A DNA stretch of 34,351 nucleotides from Candidatus Omnitrophota bacterium (GTDB lineage: Bacteria; Omnitrophota; Gorgyraeia; JACQQV01): NCBI GenBank assembly GCA_016206785.1, contig JACQQV010000035.1:1-34351 (forward strand), written 5' to 3'. Made by a program: the position numbers and the translations under genes. Below the pieces are notes generated by a model. It was given only the letters and a program-made list of their open reading frames with translations, searched no databases and had not been told where the DNA came from. This document shows positions 8,280-16,770 of this stretch, piece by piece; position 1 is the stretch's first letter, and each line of letters starts with the position of its first letter.

Positions 8280-8818
8280 TGGCCTTTCTTTCACCACGGG
8301 AGAAGAAAGTGTTACTGTTAACGGCGGGAATCGTTTCCGTAACCGCCCTCTACCACTTCTTGTGGAATCCTTTTTTCAAAGAATGGAGAGAACTTTCTGG
8401 AAATATCCAATTGGCTGAGGCGCGACTTCAGAGAAATCACTTTCTTCTCAAGAAGAAATCCCAGATCGAAGGTGACTTTAAGAAAATGATGGGGGCCTCT
8501 TTGAGTGTAGGAGAATCGGATGAAGCGGCCACGGAAATGCTTCAGGAAGTGGAACGGCTCGCCCAAACGCATCTTCTCAAAATTCTCGAAATGCACCCCT
8601 TGCCGGCAAAGCAGAAAGAGTCCTTTAGGATACAGGGCCTTGAAGTGAGCGTTGAAGGAACGGCCGGTCAGTTTGCAAAATTTATCTACGCCCTCCAGAG
8701 TGCCCCCGGTTCCTTGGCCATTGAGCGGCTGGAATTAAGTTCAAAATCTGGACCCAATCAACAGTTAAGGGGGGTCATACTCATCACCACCCTTCATCTC
8801 CCTAAGCAGTTGAAATAA
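8276..8818 (+). CDS. gspM: GspM, T2SS inner-membrane protein (PilO-like)
   Basis: A 180-residue bitopic protein with a short cytoplasmic start, one membrane helix (VLLLTAGIVSVTALYHFLW, about residues 12-30), a coiled-coil stretch (ELSGNIQLAEARLQRNHFLL) and a small ferredoxin-like periplasmic domain with IQGLEVSVEGTAGQFAKFIYAL. Its ATGATG start overlaps the gspL stop; ATG 8279 is an alternative. It is the last gene of the first T2SS operon. No terminator hairpin is visible before the next promoter at 8832, so some read-through is possible. Confidence 0.82.
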   Translation: MMAFLSPREKKVLLLTAGIVSVTALYHFLWNPFFKEWRELSGNIQLAEARLQRNHFLLKKKSQIEGDFKKMMGASLSVGESDEAATEMLQEVERLAQTHLLKILEMHPLPAKQKESFRIQGLEVSVEGTAGQFAKFIYALQSAPGSLAIERLELSSKSGPNQQLRGVILITTLHLPKQLK

Positions 8819-8831
8819 GATAAGAAAAGAC

Positions 8832-8860
8832 TTGACATTTTTGTAATTTCCTGCTATACT
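8832..8860 (+). promoter_or_regulatory. Sigma70 promoter of the merR-exeA-gspC-gspD unit
   Basis: TTGACA at 8832-8837, a 17-bp spacer and TATACT at 8855-8860: a near-consensus promoter in the gap after gspM. Start of transcription is expected near 8867, inside the palindrome at 8858-8875. Confidence 0.82.
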
Positions 8861-8875
8861 CTCTGGTCAGAGAGT
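8858..8875 (+). promoter_or_regulatory. Palindromic operator overlapping the -10 and start site
   Basis: ACTCTCT (8858-8864) and its exact complement AGAGAGT (8869-8875) are separated by GGTC. The left arm shares bases with the -10 box. A third copy of AGAGAGT is at 8889-8895, directly before the regulator's start. Binding here would block RNA polymerase, so autorepression by the adjacent MerR-type protein is the simplest inference. Classical MerR operators instead lie between -35 and -10. Confidence 0.6.
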
Positions 8876-8892
8876 AACTCATAGGATAGAGA

Positions 8893-9132
8893 GTGGTGGA
8901 GAAAAAGGCGGTTTATCTGGTTAAGGATGTTGCACGGAGCACAGGGCTTTCGATTCACACGGTGAAGTATTATCTAAAAATCGGTCTATTGCGCGAGGTA
9001 GGACGAAGCCCCGAAACCAATTTCCGCTATTTCGACGAAACGACGATCGATCGTGTCCACCAGATCTGTGCGTTTCGGCGTCAAGGTAAAACGATTCGTG
9101 AGATTCAGTCTCTGGTGAAAAAGAATTCATGA
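8893..9132 (+). CDS. Small MerR-family DNA-binding regulator
   Basis: A 79-residue protein that is essentially only a MerR winged-helix domain: YLVKDVARSTGLSIHTVKYYLKIGLL (helix-turn-helix), NFRYFDETTIDRVHQICAFRRQGKTIREIQSLV (wing and following helices). The usual C-terminal dimerisation helix and effector domain of MerR proteins are absent, so it probably senses nothing by itself or needs a partner. The start is GTG 8893 or GTG 8896. Its stop overlaps the ATG of the exeA-like gene (ATGA). Position and operator suggest that it controls the secretin unit. Confidence 0.8.
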   Translation: MVEKKAVYLVKDVARSTGLSIHTVKYYLKIGLLREVGRSPETNFRYFDETTIDRVHQICAFRRQGKTIREIQSLVKKNS

Positions 9133-9980
9133 GTTATTACGCGTCACTCAATCTCCATAAGGAGCCTTTTTCAACAAGTCCTGACCCTGAATTTTTCTTC
9201 CACTCCTCAGCCCACACCACGGCACTCCAGCGCTTAGAAATTGCCATCCGCCTGCGTCGGGGTTTAAGTCTTATCCTGGGAGATGTGGGAACCGGAAAAA
9301 CCACATTGAGTCGCACCCTTCTCCAGACCTTGACCGAAGAAGAAGGGTTCTGTTTCCACATGATCTTGGACCCCACCTACAAATCGGAGTTCCAATTTCT
9401 CTCTCAATTGGTCAAGATGTTTTCGGTACGTCCCTTGAGCCGTTCTACCCTCGACTATAAAGAGGCGATCGAAAAATATCTCTTTCAAAAAGGGGTTGAA
9501 GAGAATAAAACATTGGTCCTTCTCATCGACGAAGGCCAGAAACTGTCGACCCCCTTCCTCGAGATTTTAAGAACCCTTTTGAACTACGAAACAAACGAGT
9601 ATAAGCTCTTGCAACTCGTGATCCTGGCGCAAATGGAGCTTTTGCCGAGGCTGCGAAAGATCAAGAATTTTATGGATCGCATCAGCCTCAAATATATCAT
9701 CAATCCCTTGGATGAGGCCGAGACGAAGCAGATGATCGAGTTCCGCTTATCCCAAGCAGGATTCTCCGCCATCCGCCAAAGGTCGTTGGCGGATGGCGGG
9801 AATTCAAATGGAACCCTCTTCACCGACGGGGCGATCCGGCAAATCTTTGAGGTGACCCAAGGGTACCCGCGTCGAATTTCCATCCTTTGTCACAACGCCC
9901 TTGAGGCACTTGTGATGGAAAATAAACCGATTGTGGATGAGAAAATCATCAAAACATTGGTTCAAAATGAGGTGAGGTAG
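9129..9980 (+). CDS. ExeA/GspA-like AAA ATPase
   Basis: A 283-residue AAA ATPase of the ExeA family. The start MSYYASLNLHKEPFSTSPDPEF is the family signature. Walker A is GDVGTGKTT (residues 51-59) and Walker B is LVLLIDE (129-135). A C-terminal AAA lid has YPRRISILCHNALEAL. ExeA proteins act at the inner membrane and help place the secretin through the peptidoglycan layer. This one lacks the C-terminal membrane and peptidoglycan-binding part of Aeromonas ExeA, so it is a short form. Residues ~212-228 (GFSAIRQRSLADGGNSN) are extra relative to the usual RLSxAG-to-LFTDxA spacing. They are encoded by a 14-bp-arm palindrome at 9766-9799, evidently an in-frame insertion. Confidence 0.85.
   Translation: MSYYASLNLHKEPFSTSPDPEFFFHSSAHTTALQRLEIAIRLRRGLSLILGDVGTGKTTLSRTLLQTLTEEEGFCFHMILDPTYKSEFQFLSQLVKMFSVRPLSRSTLDYKEAIEKYLFQKGVEENKTLVLLIDEGQKLSTPFLEILRTLLNYETNEYKLLQLVILAQMELLPRLRKIKNFMDRISLKYIINPLDEAETKQMIEFRLSQAGFSAIRQRSLADGGNSNGTLFTDGAIRQIFEVTQGYPRRISILCHNALEALVMENKPIVDEKIIKTLVQNEVR
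9766..9799 (+). repeat. Palindromic insertion inside the exeA-like gene
   Basis: Left arm CCGCCATCCGCCAA (9766-9779), loop AGGTCG, and right arm TTGGCGGATGGCGG (9786-9799), an exact complement. ATTC occurs just outside on both sides (9761-9764 and 9802-9805). It codes for extra residues in a surface region between conserved blocks. Confidence 0.8.
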
Positions 9981-9981
9981 T

Positions 9982-10662
9982 TTGGAGAACCCCTCTCCCG
10001 AGGAAAGGCTTTTAAGGTTGATTCGGAGAAGACGGCCGAAAAAGGAAGAGCCTGTCGCGCCATCGCCCGAGAAGCATGCCTCTTCCGAGAAGCCTTCTTC
10101 CTCTCCGGAGAAGCCTTTACAAGGCACTTCTCCTTTCGAAAATTTGGAGCGCGTCTTTTCTTCAGGACTGGGGAGGGAGAAAACCTCTTACCTCCTTGCC
10201 AAGGCGAATCGACTCCTCCGGTTTGGGTTCGGAGCGCTTTTCTGCTTTTTCCTTCTCATCCTCTTCTGGGAGCATTTCTCCAAGAGAACAAACGCTATCC
10301 CCCTGAGAGTTTCCGGGGAAACGCAGTCGACGACCCCGACCGCTCCTTCCCAAGAAAGTCCCCGAAAGCCCTTCGCGTATTATGGGGAGGATATTGAGAA
10401 ACGGGACATCTTTCGTCCCTCCTTTCAAGTGGCCAAAGACATTGTCGGCGGAACCGAAACACTCAAGGAATCTGTTCAAGACCTCAATCTTCTCGGCATC
10501 GTCACGGGAAAAAATCCCCAAGCCATTATTGAAGACAAAAAAGGGGGCAAAACCCATTTCGTAAACAAGGGGGATACGATCGGCGCTCTTCGGGTTGAAG
10601 AGATTCAGGAAGAGAGGGTCATCCTCAATTATCAGGGAGAACAACTTGATCTCACGCTCTAA
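9982..10662 (+). CDS. gspC: GspC-like T2SS inner-membrane protein (HR domain)
   Basis: A 226-residue bitopic protein. A basic, proline/serine-rich cytoplasmic region (1-75, with PEK/SEKP repeats) precedes one membrane helix (about 79-98, FGFGALFCFFLLILFW). A linker with DIEKRDIFRPS leads to a C-terminal HR/PilP-like beta domain (about 165-226: LNLLGIVTGKNPQAIIED; THFVNKGDTIG; VILNYQGEQLDL). In T2SS this domain contacts the secretin N0 domain, which fits the next gene. The start is TTG 9982, with GAGGTGAGG about 5 nt upstream, 1 bp after the exeA-like stop. GspB/PilP are alternative names because the same fold occurs there. It overlaps gspD. Confidence 0.75.
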   Translation: MENPSPEERLLRLIRRRRPKKEEPVAPSPEKHASSEKPSSSPEKPLQGTSPFENLERVFSSGLGREKTSYLLAKANRLLRFGFGALFCFFLLILFWEHFSKRTNAIPLRVSGETQSTTPTAPSQESPRKPFAYYGEDIEKRDIFRPSFQVAKDIVGGTETLKESVQDLNLLGIVTGKNPQAIIEDKKGGKTHFVNKGDTIGALRVEEIQEERVILNYQGEQLDLTL

Positions 10663-12574
10663 GGTCCTTCTTCTACTCCTCCTACTTTTTCTCCTCCCGT
10701 CGATTGTTTGTCTTGCCCAGGAGGTTTCCCAGGAAACTCAAAGCCTTCCCCAACAAGGCCAGGTGACGAAGGGATCCGCCGGCACCATTTCCCTGGACCT
10801 CAAAGGGGTCAATATCCTGGATGTCTTGAAGCTTATTTCTAAGGAAAGCGGTCTCAACATTGCCGCGGGCCAAAATGTGAGGGGGACCGTGACCATTTTC
10901 CTCAAGGATGTGGATATTTGGGATGCCCTCCGGATCGTCCTGGAGACCAACGGCCTTGCCTACGAGCGAGAAGAAAACCTTGTCAAGGTGATGACCGATC
11001 AGGATTATGAAAGAATTTTTGGAGAACGGTTTCATGAGAAGACCAAGATTCATGTACTTCCCCTTCAATATTCTGATGCCTTAAGTGTCAGCCAGTCCTT
11101 GAATCAAGTGAAGACGCGGGTCGGCCGGATCGTCGTGGATGAACGGGCCAATACGCTCATTCTCATCGACATCCCCGAGCGGATTGACCAGATGGTCCGT
11201 ATTGTTCATGAGCTCGACGTTCCTGCGGAGACGCGGGTGTTTGAATTAAACTACGCAAGCGCCGAAGAGACGAAGACGAAATTAGAAGAGATCGTCACCA
11301 AGGGAGTCGGCAAGATCCGTTTGGACAAAAGAACCAATAAGATCGTCGTGACAGATACTCCCAAAAAATTGGCGGAGATGCAAAGGATCATCGATGCTTT
11401 CGATGAACGGGCCCGCGAGGTTTTAATCGATGCCAAGATTGTCCAGATCGAATTGGACGACGAATATTCTCTCGGGGTGCAGTGGGATGCGATTTTTGCC
11501 GGTATCGACGCCCATTCAGGGGGGCACTTTAGCGTGATCGGAGACGTCATAGGAGCCTCCTCGCCGTCCACAGGGACGGCCGTCACCATGGGCACCCTTG
11601 ATTCACAGGGATACAAACTCCTTTTTGAGGCGCTTGAAACGATCGGTCGCACCGAGGTTGTATCGAGTCCTCGGATCGCCGCCATGAATAATCAGGAAGC
11701 AAAGGTCCTCGTGGGCACCCGTCAGCCGTTTGTGACAGAGACGACGACCACACCCGCCACGGGAGCCAGTGTGACGGCAGAAGCGGTGACCTTTGTGGAT
11801 GTCGGCGTGAACCTCACGGTGACCCCAACGATTACCAACGATGGCTATGTCCTCATGAAGATCAAGCCTGAAGTTTCAAGTCTTGGGACGCCGATCAAAA
11901 CGAGCAAGGGAAATGAGATTCCTGTGGTGTCGACGTCTCAGGCCGAGACGAATGTCTTGGTGAAGAATGGAAATACCATCGTGCTGGCGGGTCTCATTGA
12001 GAATCGGAAGACACAGACGGACAAAGAGGTTCCTCTTCTTGGGCGACTTCCTTTGGTGGGGAGTGCCTTTCGAAGTCGTACGATCGGATCGACAAGCCTT
12101 CCGGAGAAAAAGGAGCTGGTCATCTTTTTGACCCCCACCATCATCAGTGGCGCTCATGAAGCGAAAGAATGGAAAAGTTTTTCCGCCACCGTCGAAGAGG
12201 GGCGGGCAAAAGCCTCCTTTCGATTTCGAGGGGAAGAAGAAAAAGCAAAGAGGAGTGAGGATAAAAAAGAAACGCCTCGATGGACGAGCCCCGAAAAAGC
12301 ACTCTTCCTCTATTCTCGCCTGTTGAGTGAACGGATCGGCCAAAAATTAAGAGCAAACTATTTGAAGCGAGCCCAGATTGGAGAAGTCCATCTTGCCTTC
12401 ACCCTTTTATCCAATGGGGAATTGGTGGAGGAGCCGGAAGTTCTCAATACCATTGATGAGACCTTGAAAAAAGCGGTGCTTCTCAGTGTGAAAGAAGCGA
12501 GCCCTTTTCCGCCGTTTCCAGAAGGGATCGCTGGGACCCAACGCCGCTTTAAACTGGTGGTCTCTTTTGAATAG
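10646..12574 (+). CDS. gspD: GspD secretin with C-terminal TonB-C-like domain
   Basis: An outer-membrane secretin of about 642 residues. TTG 10646 is chosen because AGGGAG lies 6 nt upstream and it gives a compact signal peptide (MISRSKVLLLLLLLF then SIVCLAQ); TTG 10595 is the upstream alternative. An early domain (ISLDLKGVNILDVLKLIS) resembles the secretin/TonB short N-terminal domain. N1/N2-type KH-like domains follow (TRVGRIVVDERANTLIL; KGVGKIRLDKRTNKIVV). The secretin core has VGVNLTVTPTI, NTIVLAGLIENR, VPLLGRLPLVGSAF and ELVIFLTPTII. After the core, ~130 residues with charged Glu/Lys-rich sequence lead to GEVHLAFTLLSNGELVEEPEV and KEASPFPPFPEG, which match the TonB C-terminal fold. This replaces the usual S-domain tail. 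It forms the T2SS exit pore. Confidence 0.92.
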   Translation: MISRSKVLLLLLLLFLLPSIVCLAQEVSQETQSLPQQGQVTKGSAGTISLDLKGVNILDVLKLISKESGLNIAAGQNVRGTVTIFLKDVDIWDALRIVLETNGLAYEREENLVKVMTDQDYERIFGERFHEKTKIHVLPLQYSDALSVSQSLNQVKTRVGRIVVDERANTLILIDIPERIDQMVRIVHELDVPAETRVFELNYASAEETKTKLEEIVTKGVGKIRLDKRTNKIVVTDTPKKLAEMQRIIDAFDERAREVLIDAKIVQIELDDEYSLGVQWDAIFAGIDAHSGGHFSVIGDVIGASSPSTGTAVTMGTLDSQGYKLLFEALETIGRTEVVSSPRIAAMNNQEAKVLVGTRQPFVTETTTTPATGASVTAEAVTFVDVGVNLTVTPTITNDGYVLMKIKPEVSSLGTPIKTSKGNEIPVVSTSQAETNVLVKNGNTIVLAGLIENRKTQTDKEVPLLGRLPLVGSAFRSRTIGSTSLPEKKELVIFLTPTIISGAHEAKEWKSFSATVEEGRAKASFRFRGEEEKAKRSEDKKETPRWTSPEKALFLYSRLLSERIGQKLRANYLKRAQIGEVHLAFTLLSNGELVEEPEVLNTIDETLKKAVLLSVKEASPFPPFPEGIAGTQRRFKLVVSFE

Positions 12575-12683
12575 TTTCAGATCGGGAAAAAGGGATTTTG
12601 GTACAACTTGATAGGTCTCGGTTTAGTTCTATATTAACCTATTTAGATACAAAGAGTTATGGATGTTAGACGATTATAAAGTT

Positions 12684-12736
12684 AAATAAAATTATTTTTG
12701 GGCTCCCTTGACAAAAGTGAGGTTCAATGGTATACT
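12684..12736 (+). promoter_or_regulatory. Strong promoter with UP-like element for cvpA-dnaG-rpoD
   Basis: TTGACA at 12708-12713, 17 bp, TATACT at 12731-12736. An A/T-rich stretch (AAATAAAATTATTTTT, about 12684-12699) lies just upstream, as in UP elements. The rest of the 12575-12707 gap is A/T rich with no clear gene or terminator. The promoter overlaps the first possible cvpA start codon at 12727. Confidence 0.75.
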
Positions 12737-13344
12737 TACATGAATTCTTCTCTAGCCTTTTAAGGGGGACAAAGGACTTTTTATCACATCTCAATTGGGT
12801 GGATCTCATTGTCCTCATTATTGTTGTAAGAACTATCTATATCGGATTTAAAAAAGGATTGTTCATTGAAATCTTTAAATGCTTCGGGTTAGGGACCAGC
12901 ATATTCTTTGCGGTCACACAGTATCAGGCGTGGGGGGGAGTTTTTTCGGAAAAATTGAATTGGCCGCTTCAAGGGGGAGAGGTTCTTGCGTTCGTTTCCT
13001 TTTTTGCCGCCTGTTATCTGTTGTCTGTTCTTTTGAGAATCCTTGTTGAGAAAATTGCAACGGTCCAAATTCGCGGCGCATGGGATCGCGTCGGCGGAGG
13101 AGTCGTTGGCTTAGGGAGGGGGTGTCTCTGGGTCATTTTCTTGGAAGCGATCGCCCTCTTCCTGACCTCAGGATATCTGGCGCAAAGCATTCAAGAAAAA
13201 TCTTTTTTTTCGCCCCACCTCCTCACGGGGGGAAGAGCGTCCTATCAGATGGTTCATCGGGTGACAAGCTCTTTTGCAGTGAACGGATTGGAAGAGAAAC
13301 TTCACAGTCAAAGAACCATCCCACCCCCACCCCGACGGAAATAG
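12727..13344 (+). CDS. cvpA: CvpA family membrane protein
   Basis: 205 residues from ATG 12727. Four membrane helices of the CvpA (colicin V production) family follow NWVDLIVLIIVVRTIYIGFKKGLFIEIF, the usual family start. GLGRGCLWVIFLEAIALFL is the last helix, and the tail is proline-rich. Biochemical role unknown; the family is linked to envelope stress and to colicin V export. The start is disputed. ATG 12727 has GAGG 4 nt upstream but lies inside the promoter at 12708-12736. GTG 12799 would give 181 residues beginning at the family's conserved first helix, but it lacks a good ribosome-binding site. The stop is 6 bp before dnaG. Confidence 0.8.
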   Translation: MVYLHEFFSSLLRGTKDFLSHLNWVDLIVLIIVVRTIYIGFKKGLFIEIFKCFGLGTSIFFAVTQYQAWGGVFSEKLNWPLQGGEVLAFVSFFAACYLLSVLLRILVEKIATVQIRGAWDRVGGGVVGLGRGCLWVIFLEAIALFLTSGYLAQSIQEKSFFSPHLLTGGRASYQMVHRVTSSFAVNGLEEKLHSQRTIPPPPRRK

Positions 13345-13350
13345 TGATTG

Positions 13351-15126
13351 ATGAGTATTCCTCAAGAGACCTTAGACCAAATTCAAGAGCGGGTAGATAT
13401 TGTAGAGGTCATTTCAGTCCATCTTCCCCTCAAACGGGCGGGTCGAAACTTCCGTGCCTCGTGCCCTTTTCACCATGAAAAGACCCCTTCTTTCATGGTG
13501 AGTCCCGAGAAGCAGATCTTTCATTGTTTTGGCTGCGGGGAAGGGGGGGATGTCTTCCGGTTCCTGATGAAGATGGAACGCATCGAATTTTTGGACGCAG
13601 TTCGTTCTTTGGCAGAGAAAGTAGGAATTCCTCTTCCGAAACGGGGGGATGCCTCGACGGAAAGAGCCTCCGAGAGCGTGCGTCTTTATGAAGCGAATGC
13701 CTTGGCGCAATCCTATTATAGGGAGTGCCTTTTGGGGAAAGAGGGAGAGGAGGCGCGGCGGTATTTTTCTAATCGGGGTCTTGAGGCGAAGACGATCGAA
13801 GTCTTTCAGTTAGGATACGCCCCTTCTTCTCCAAATGCATTTTTAACCCGTGCCTCCTCCAAAGGATTTTCGGAACAGGTGCTTCTCCGGGCAGGGCTGA
13901 TTCTGAAGGGGGAGGATGGGCGCTTGCGAGACCGTTTCCGCCATCGCCTGATGTTCCCGATCGGAAACGTGAAGGGTCGCGTGCTCGGCTTCGGAGGGCG
14001 AATACTTGATCAGGGAGAGCCAAAGTATCTGAACTCTCCCGAGACGGAGATCTACAGCAAGGGACGCGAGCTCTACGGACTGTCCCTTTCCGGAAAATGG
14101 ATCCGTGAAAAAGAGATGGCCATTGTCGTCGAAGGATATATGGATCTGATTACTCTTTTTCAAGCGGGGGTTCAGCCGGTTGTCTCGACGCTGGGAACAA
14201 GTTTTACCCGCGAACAGGCGCGACTTTTGAAACGGCATACGCATGATGTGGTCGTGGTCTTTGATCCGGATCAGGCGGGTGAGGCGGCGAGTCTTCGGGG
14301 GCTCGATCTTCTCCTTGAAGAGGATCTATCGGTCAGGGTGGTCACCCTGCCGGGGGTAGATCCAGATGATTTTGTGCGGAAGAAGGGAAGTGCAGCATGC
14401 TGGAAGGAAATCGACGGTGCCAAGCCACTGATCCCTTATCGGTTGGATCGTCTCGCCTCAAAAATTTCTTTAAAGACACCGGAAGGGAAGGCGAAGGCCT
14501 GTCAAGAGATTCTGCCGAGCATCGCCAAGATCGGGAACGCCGTGCTGCGTTCCGAATATATTCGGGAATTGGGGGAGAGACTCTCCCTTAAACAAGAAGA
14601 CCTTTTGAGCGAGCTCAAAAAAGTAAAGGAACCCTCGTGGGGGAAAGAAAAGGAAATCCCAGGAAAGAACATTCAGACTCCTCCACCTCCCGCGGAGGTC
14701 ATGCTTCTTCAACTTCTTTTGGTCGATGAAAAATGGATTCCTTTTGTCTGGGAACGGCTCGAGACGGATGAGCTTTCGGATGGACGGACCCAAAAAATTC
14801 TTAGCACCTTGTATGAGCGCTCTAAAAAAGGGGAAAAGACGGGTGTTGCACGGCTGGCCAGGGAACTCAGGGAAATCATGGGAGGAGGTTTCTTCTCCGA
14901 ATTTATCGGGGACTCTCTAGACCTTTTGGACAAGGAAAAAGCACTTACGGACTGTGTCTTAAAGATTAAGGCCACGCAGAAAATTCAGCGGCTCGATCAA
15001 CTTGAGGATGAAATTCGGCAGGCGGAGCGGTCAAAGGAAGAGGGGCGGCTCAAGGCACTCATGGAAGAATTTTTGGCGGTGAAGAGAGGTGTGGTATTGA
15101 CTCAAAAGACAAAGGAGAGAACTTAG
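13351..15126 (+). CDS. dnaG: DnaG, DNA primase
   Basis: 591 residues from ATG 13351, preceded by an in-frame TTG at 13348. The CHC2 zinc domain is near residues 38-62 ([11 protein letters not shown] ... [11 protein letters not shown]). The RNA polymerase domain has [13 protein letters not shown] and VLGFGGR. The TOPRIM motifs are VVEGYMD and [10 protein letters not shown] with acidic catalytic residues. The C-terminal helical region binds the replicative helicase. It makes the RNA primers for DNA replication. It lies in the conserved order dnaG-rpoD, with cvpA upstream in place of the rpsU seen in some bacteria. Confidence 0.97.
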   Translation: MSIPQETLDQIQERVDIVEVISVHLPLKRAGRNFRASCPFHHEKTPSFMVSPEKQIFHCFGCGEGGDVFRFLMKMERIEFLDAVRSLAEKVGIPLPKRGDASTERASESVRLYEANALAQSYYRECLLGKEGEEARRYFSNRGLEAKTIEVFQLGYAPSSPNAFLTRASSKGFSEQVLLRAGLILKGEDGRLRDRFRHRLMFPIGNVKGRVLGFGGRILDQGEPKYLNSPETEIYSKGRELYGLSLSGKWIREKEMAIVVEGYMDLITLFQAGVQPVVSTLGTSFTREQARLLKRHTHDVVVVFDPDQAGEAASLRGLDLLLEEDLSVRVVTLPGVDPDDFVRKKGSAACWKEIDGAKPLIPYRLDRLASKISLKTPEGKAKACQEILPSIAKIGNAVLRSEYIRELGERLSLKQEDLLSELKKVKEPSWGKEKEIPGKNIQTPPPPAEVMLLQLLLVDEKWIPFVWERLETDELSDGRTQKILSTLYERSKKGEKTGVARLARELREIMGGGFFSEFIGDSLDLLDKEKALTDCVLKIKATQKIQRLDQLEDEIRQAERSKEEGRLKALMEEFLAVKRGVVLTQKTKERT

Positions 15127-15128
15127 AC

Positions 15129-16739
15129 TTGAACAACGAAAAAACTCCGATTCTCAATCTCGATAAACTCATTGCGCTGGGAAAAGAAAAGAAGCGACTC
15201 ACCTTTGACGAGGTGAATCATATCTTGCCTGAAGAGGTCGTCTCTTCTGAACAGATTGATGAAGTGCTTTCTATCTTGGCGAGTGAGAACATTCAACTCG
15301 TTGATGGGGGAGCCCCCAAGGCCCTTCCCAAGGAAGAGAAGGTCGAGGAAGAGGTTGAAAAGGAAGTGGCCGAGGTGAAGCCCCTGGTGAAGGAGACTGA
15401 AGAGGCCGCCGAAGAAGAAGAGACCCTTGTTCGGGCCACGCAGATGGATGACCCTGTCCGGATGTACCTGCGTCAGATGGGTCAGATTTCGCTTCTCACG
15501 CGAGAGGAAGAGATTGAGCTGGCCAAACGGATTGAACAGGCGGAGAACAAGTACCGCGAGGCAGTCTTTTCGTCCAAATTCACGCGGAAGTATGTGCTGG
15601 AGGCGACCGCAAAGATCCTGAAAGAGGAGATGAATCCTGAAGATGCCATCAATGAAGATTTGAAGGATGATCGCCCAAAGACCCTCCGACGACTACGCAC
15701 CCTTTTCGAAAAATTGAAAAATGGCCGGAAGACGGCGACGCTTATTCCGCTCTTAACTGAGTTTCACTTGACGATTTCCTTTGTCGAGGAGATCTCCTCA
15801 AAAATCAAAGAGAGTCTCAAGCAGACCGAGCGATTTGATCAAGAGATCGAACGACTCCGGCGCAAGAAGATCCGCGGGCAGATTCAAAAGCTGGAGCGCA
15901 AGAAGAAACGCTTCATCGCCGAATACGGTCTCTCTTACGACGCCGTTAAAGAAGAGATAGCGCTTCTGCGGCGCCGCGAAAGCCGCTTTAACCGCGAAAA
16001 GAGGGCTCTGGTCGAGGCGAATTTGCGGCTTGTGGTCAGTATCGCGAAAAAATATACCAACCGAGGTCTCTCTTTCTTGGATCTCATCCAGGAGGGGAAT
16101 ATCGGGCTCATGAAGGCGGTCGAAAAATTTGAATGGCGCCGTGGATACAAATTTTCGACGTATGCGACCTGGTGGATCCGACAGGCGATTACGCGGTCGA
16201 TTGCCGATCAGGCACGGACTATTCGCATCCCTGTCCATATGACCGAGGCGATCAACAGGATCCTGCGGATTTCACGGGCCCTTGTCCAGGAGAATGGGAA
16301 AGAGCCGACACCGGAAGAAATTGCGCGGGAGATGCAGATGCCCGTTGAGAAGATTCGGGGGATTCTCAAGATCGCCCAAGAGCCGATTTCACTTCAAACC
16401 CCCATCGGGGACGAGGGGGATACTCATTTCGGCGATTTTATTGAGGACAAACGGGCTGTTTCTCCTTCGAGTGCGACAACCTATTCAATGCTGAAGGAAC
16501 AGATGGAGTCTGTCCTTGATACACTGACCGATCGGGAGAGAAAAGTACTCATGCTTCGGTTCGGGATTGCGGATGGCTATCCCCGGACACTCGAGGAGGT
16601 CGGTTCGATGTTTAATGTGACCCGTGAGCGTGTGAGACAAATTGAAGCGAAGGCGCTTCGGAAACTTCGGCATCCGACCCGGAGCCGACGACTCAAGAAT
16701 TTTCTCGATATCCGCTTCAGCGAGGAGAAGGAGTATTAA
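15129..16739 (+). CDS. rpoD: RpoD, primary sigma factor
   Basis: 536 residues. Region 1.1 at the N-terminus ([23 protein letters not shown]) is followed by an acidic linker and region 1.2 ([30 protein letters not shown]). A charged non-conserved region (~180-285) follows. Regions 2.1-2.4 are [41 protein letters not shown] and [15 protein letters not shown]. Region 3 follows, then region 4.2 ([20 protein letters not shown]). All support a group 1 sigma70, consistent with the TTGACA/TATAxT promoters in this window. The start is TTG 15129 with AAGGAG 11 nt upstream, 2 bp after the dnaG stop. Confidence 0.97.
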   Translation: MNNEKTPILNLDKLIALGKEKKRLTFDEVNHILPEEVVSSEQIDEVLSILASENIQLVDGGAPKALPKEEKVEEEVEKEVAEVKPLVKETEEAAEEEETLVRATQMDDPVRMYLRQMGQISLLTREEEIELAKRIEQAENKYREAVFSSKFTRKYVLEATAKILKEEMNPEDAINEDLKDDRPKTLRRLRTLFEKLKNGRKTATLIPLLTEFHLTISFVEEISSKIKESLKQTERFDQEIERLRRKKIRGQIQKLERKKKRFIAEYGLSYDAVKEEIALLRRRESRFNREKRALVEANLRLVVSIAKKYTNRGLSFLDLIQEGNIGLMKAVEKFEWRRGYKFSTYATWWIRQAITRSIADQARTIRIPVHMTEAINRILRISRALVQENGKEPTPEEIAREMQMPVEKIRGILKIAQEPISLQTPIGDEGDTHFGDFIEDKRAVSPSSATTYSMLKEQMESVLDTLTDRERKVLMLRFGIADGYPRTLEEVGSMFNVTRERVRQIEAKALRKLRHPTRSRRLKNFLDIRFSEEKEY

Positions 16740-16743
16740 TAGA

Positions 16744-16763
16744 CACCCGTTCAAAAGCGGGTG
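16744..16763 (+). repeat. Short hairpin after rpoD
   Basis: CACCCG (16744-16749) pairs with CGGGTG (16758-16763) across TTCAAAAG. It lies 4 bp after the rpoD stop and has no T-tract, so it is more likely an RNA-stability stem or a remnant than a terminator. Confidence 0.45.
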
Positions 16764-16770
16764 GTTCTTA

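Noticed and set aside
10060-10130. Repeated CCGAGAAGC/CCGGAGAAGCC in the gspC-like gene
   Set aside because: A low-complexity Pro/Glu/Lys/Ser linker explains it; no palindrome or precise repeat unit.
12575-12707. Terminator or small gene in the A/T-rich gap after gspD
   Set aside because: ATAGGT/ACCTAT are too short and too far apart, with no T-tract; no frame has a credible start with a ribosome-binding site.
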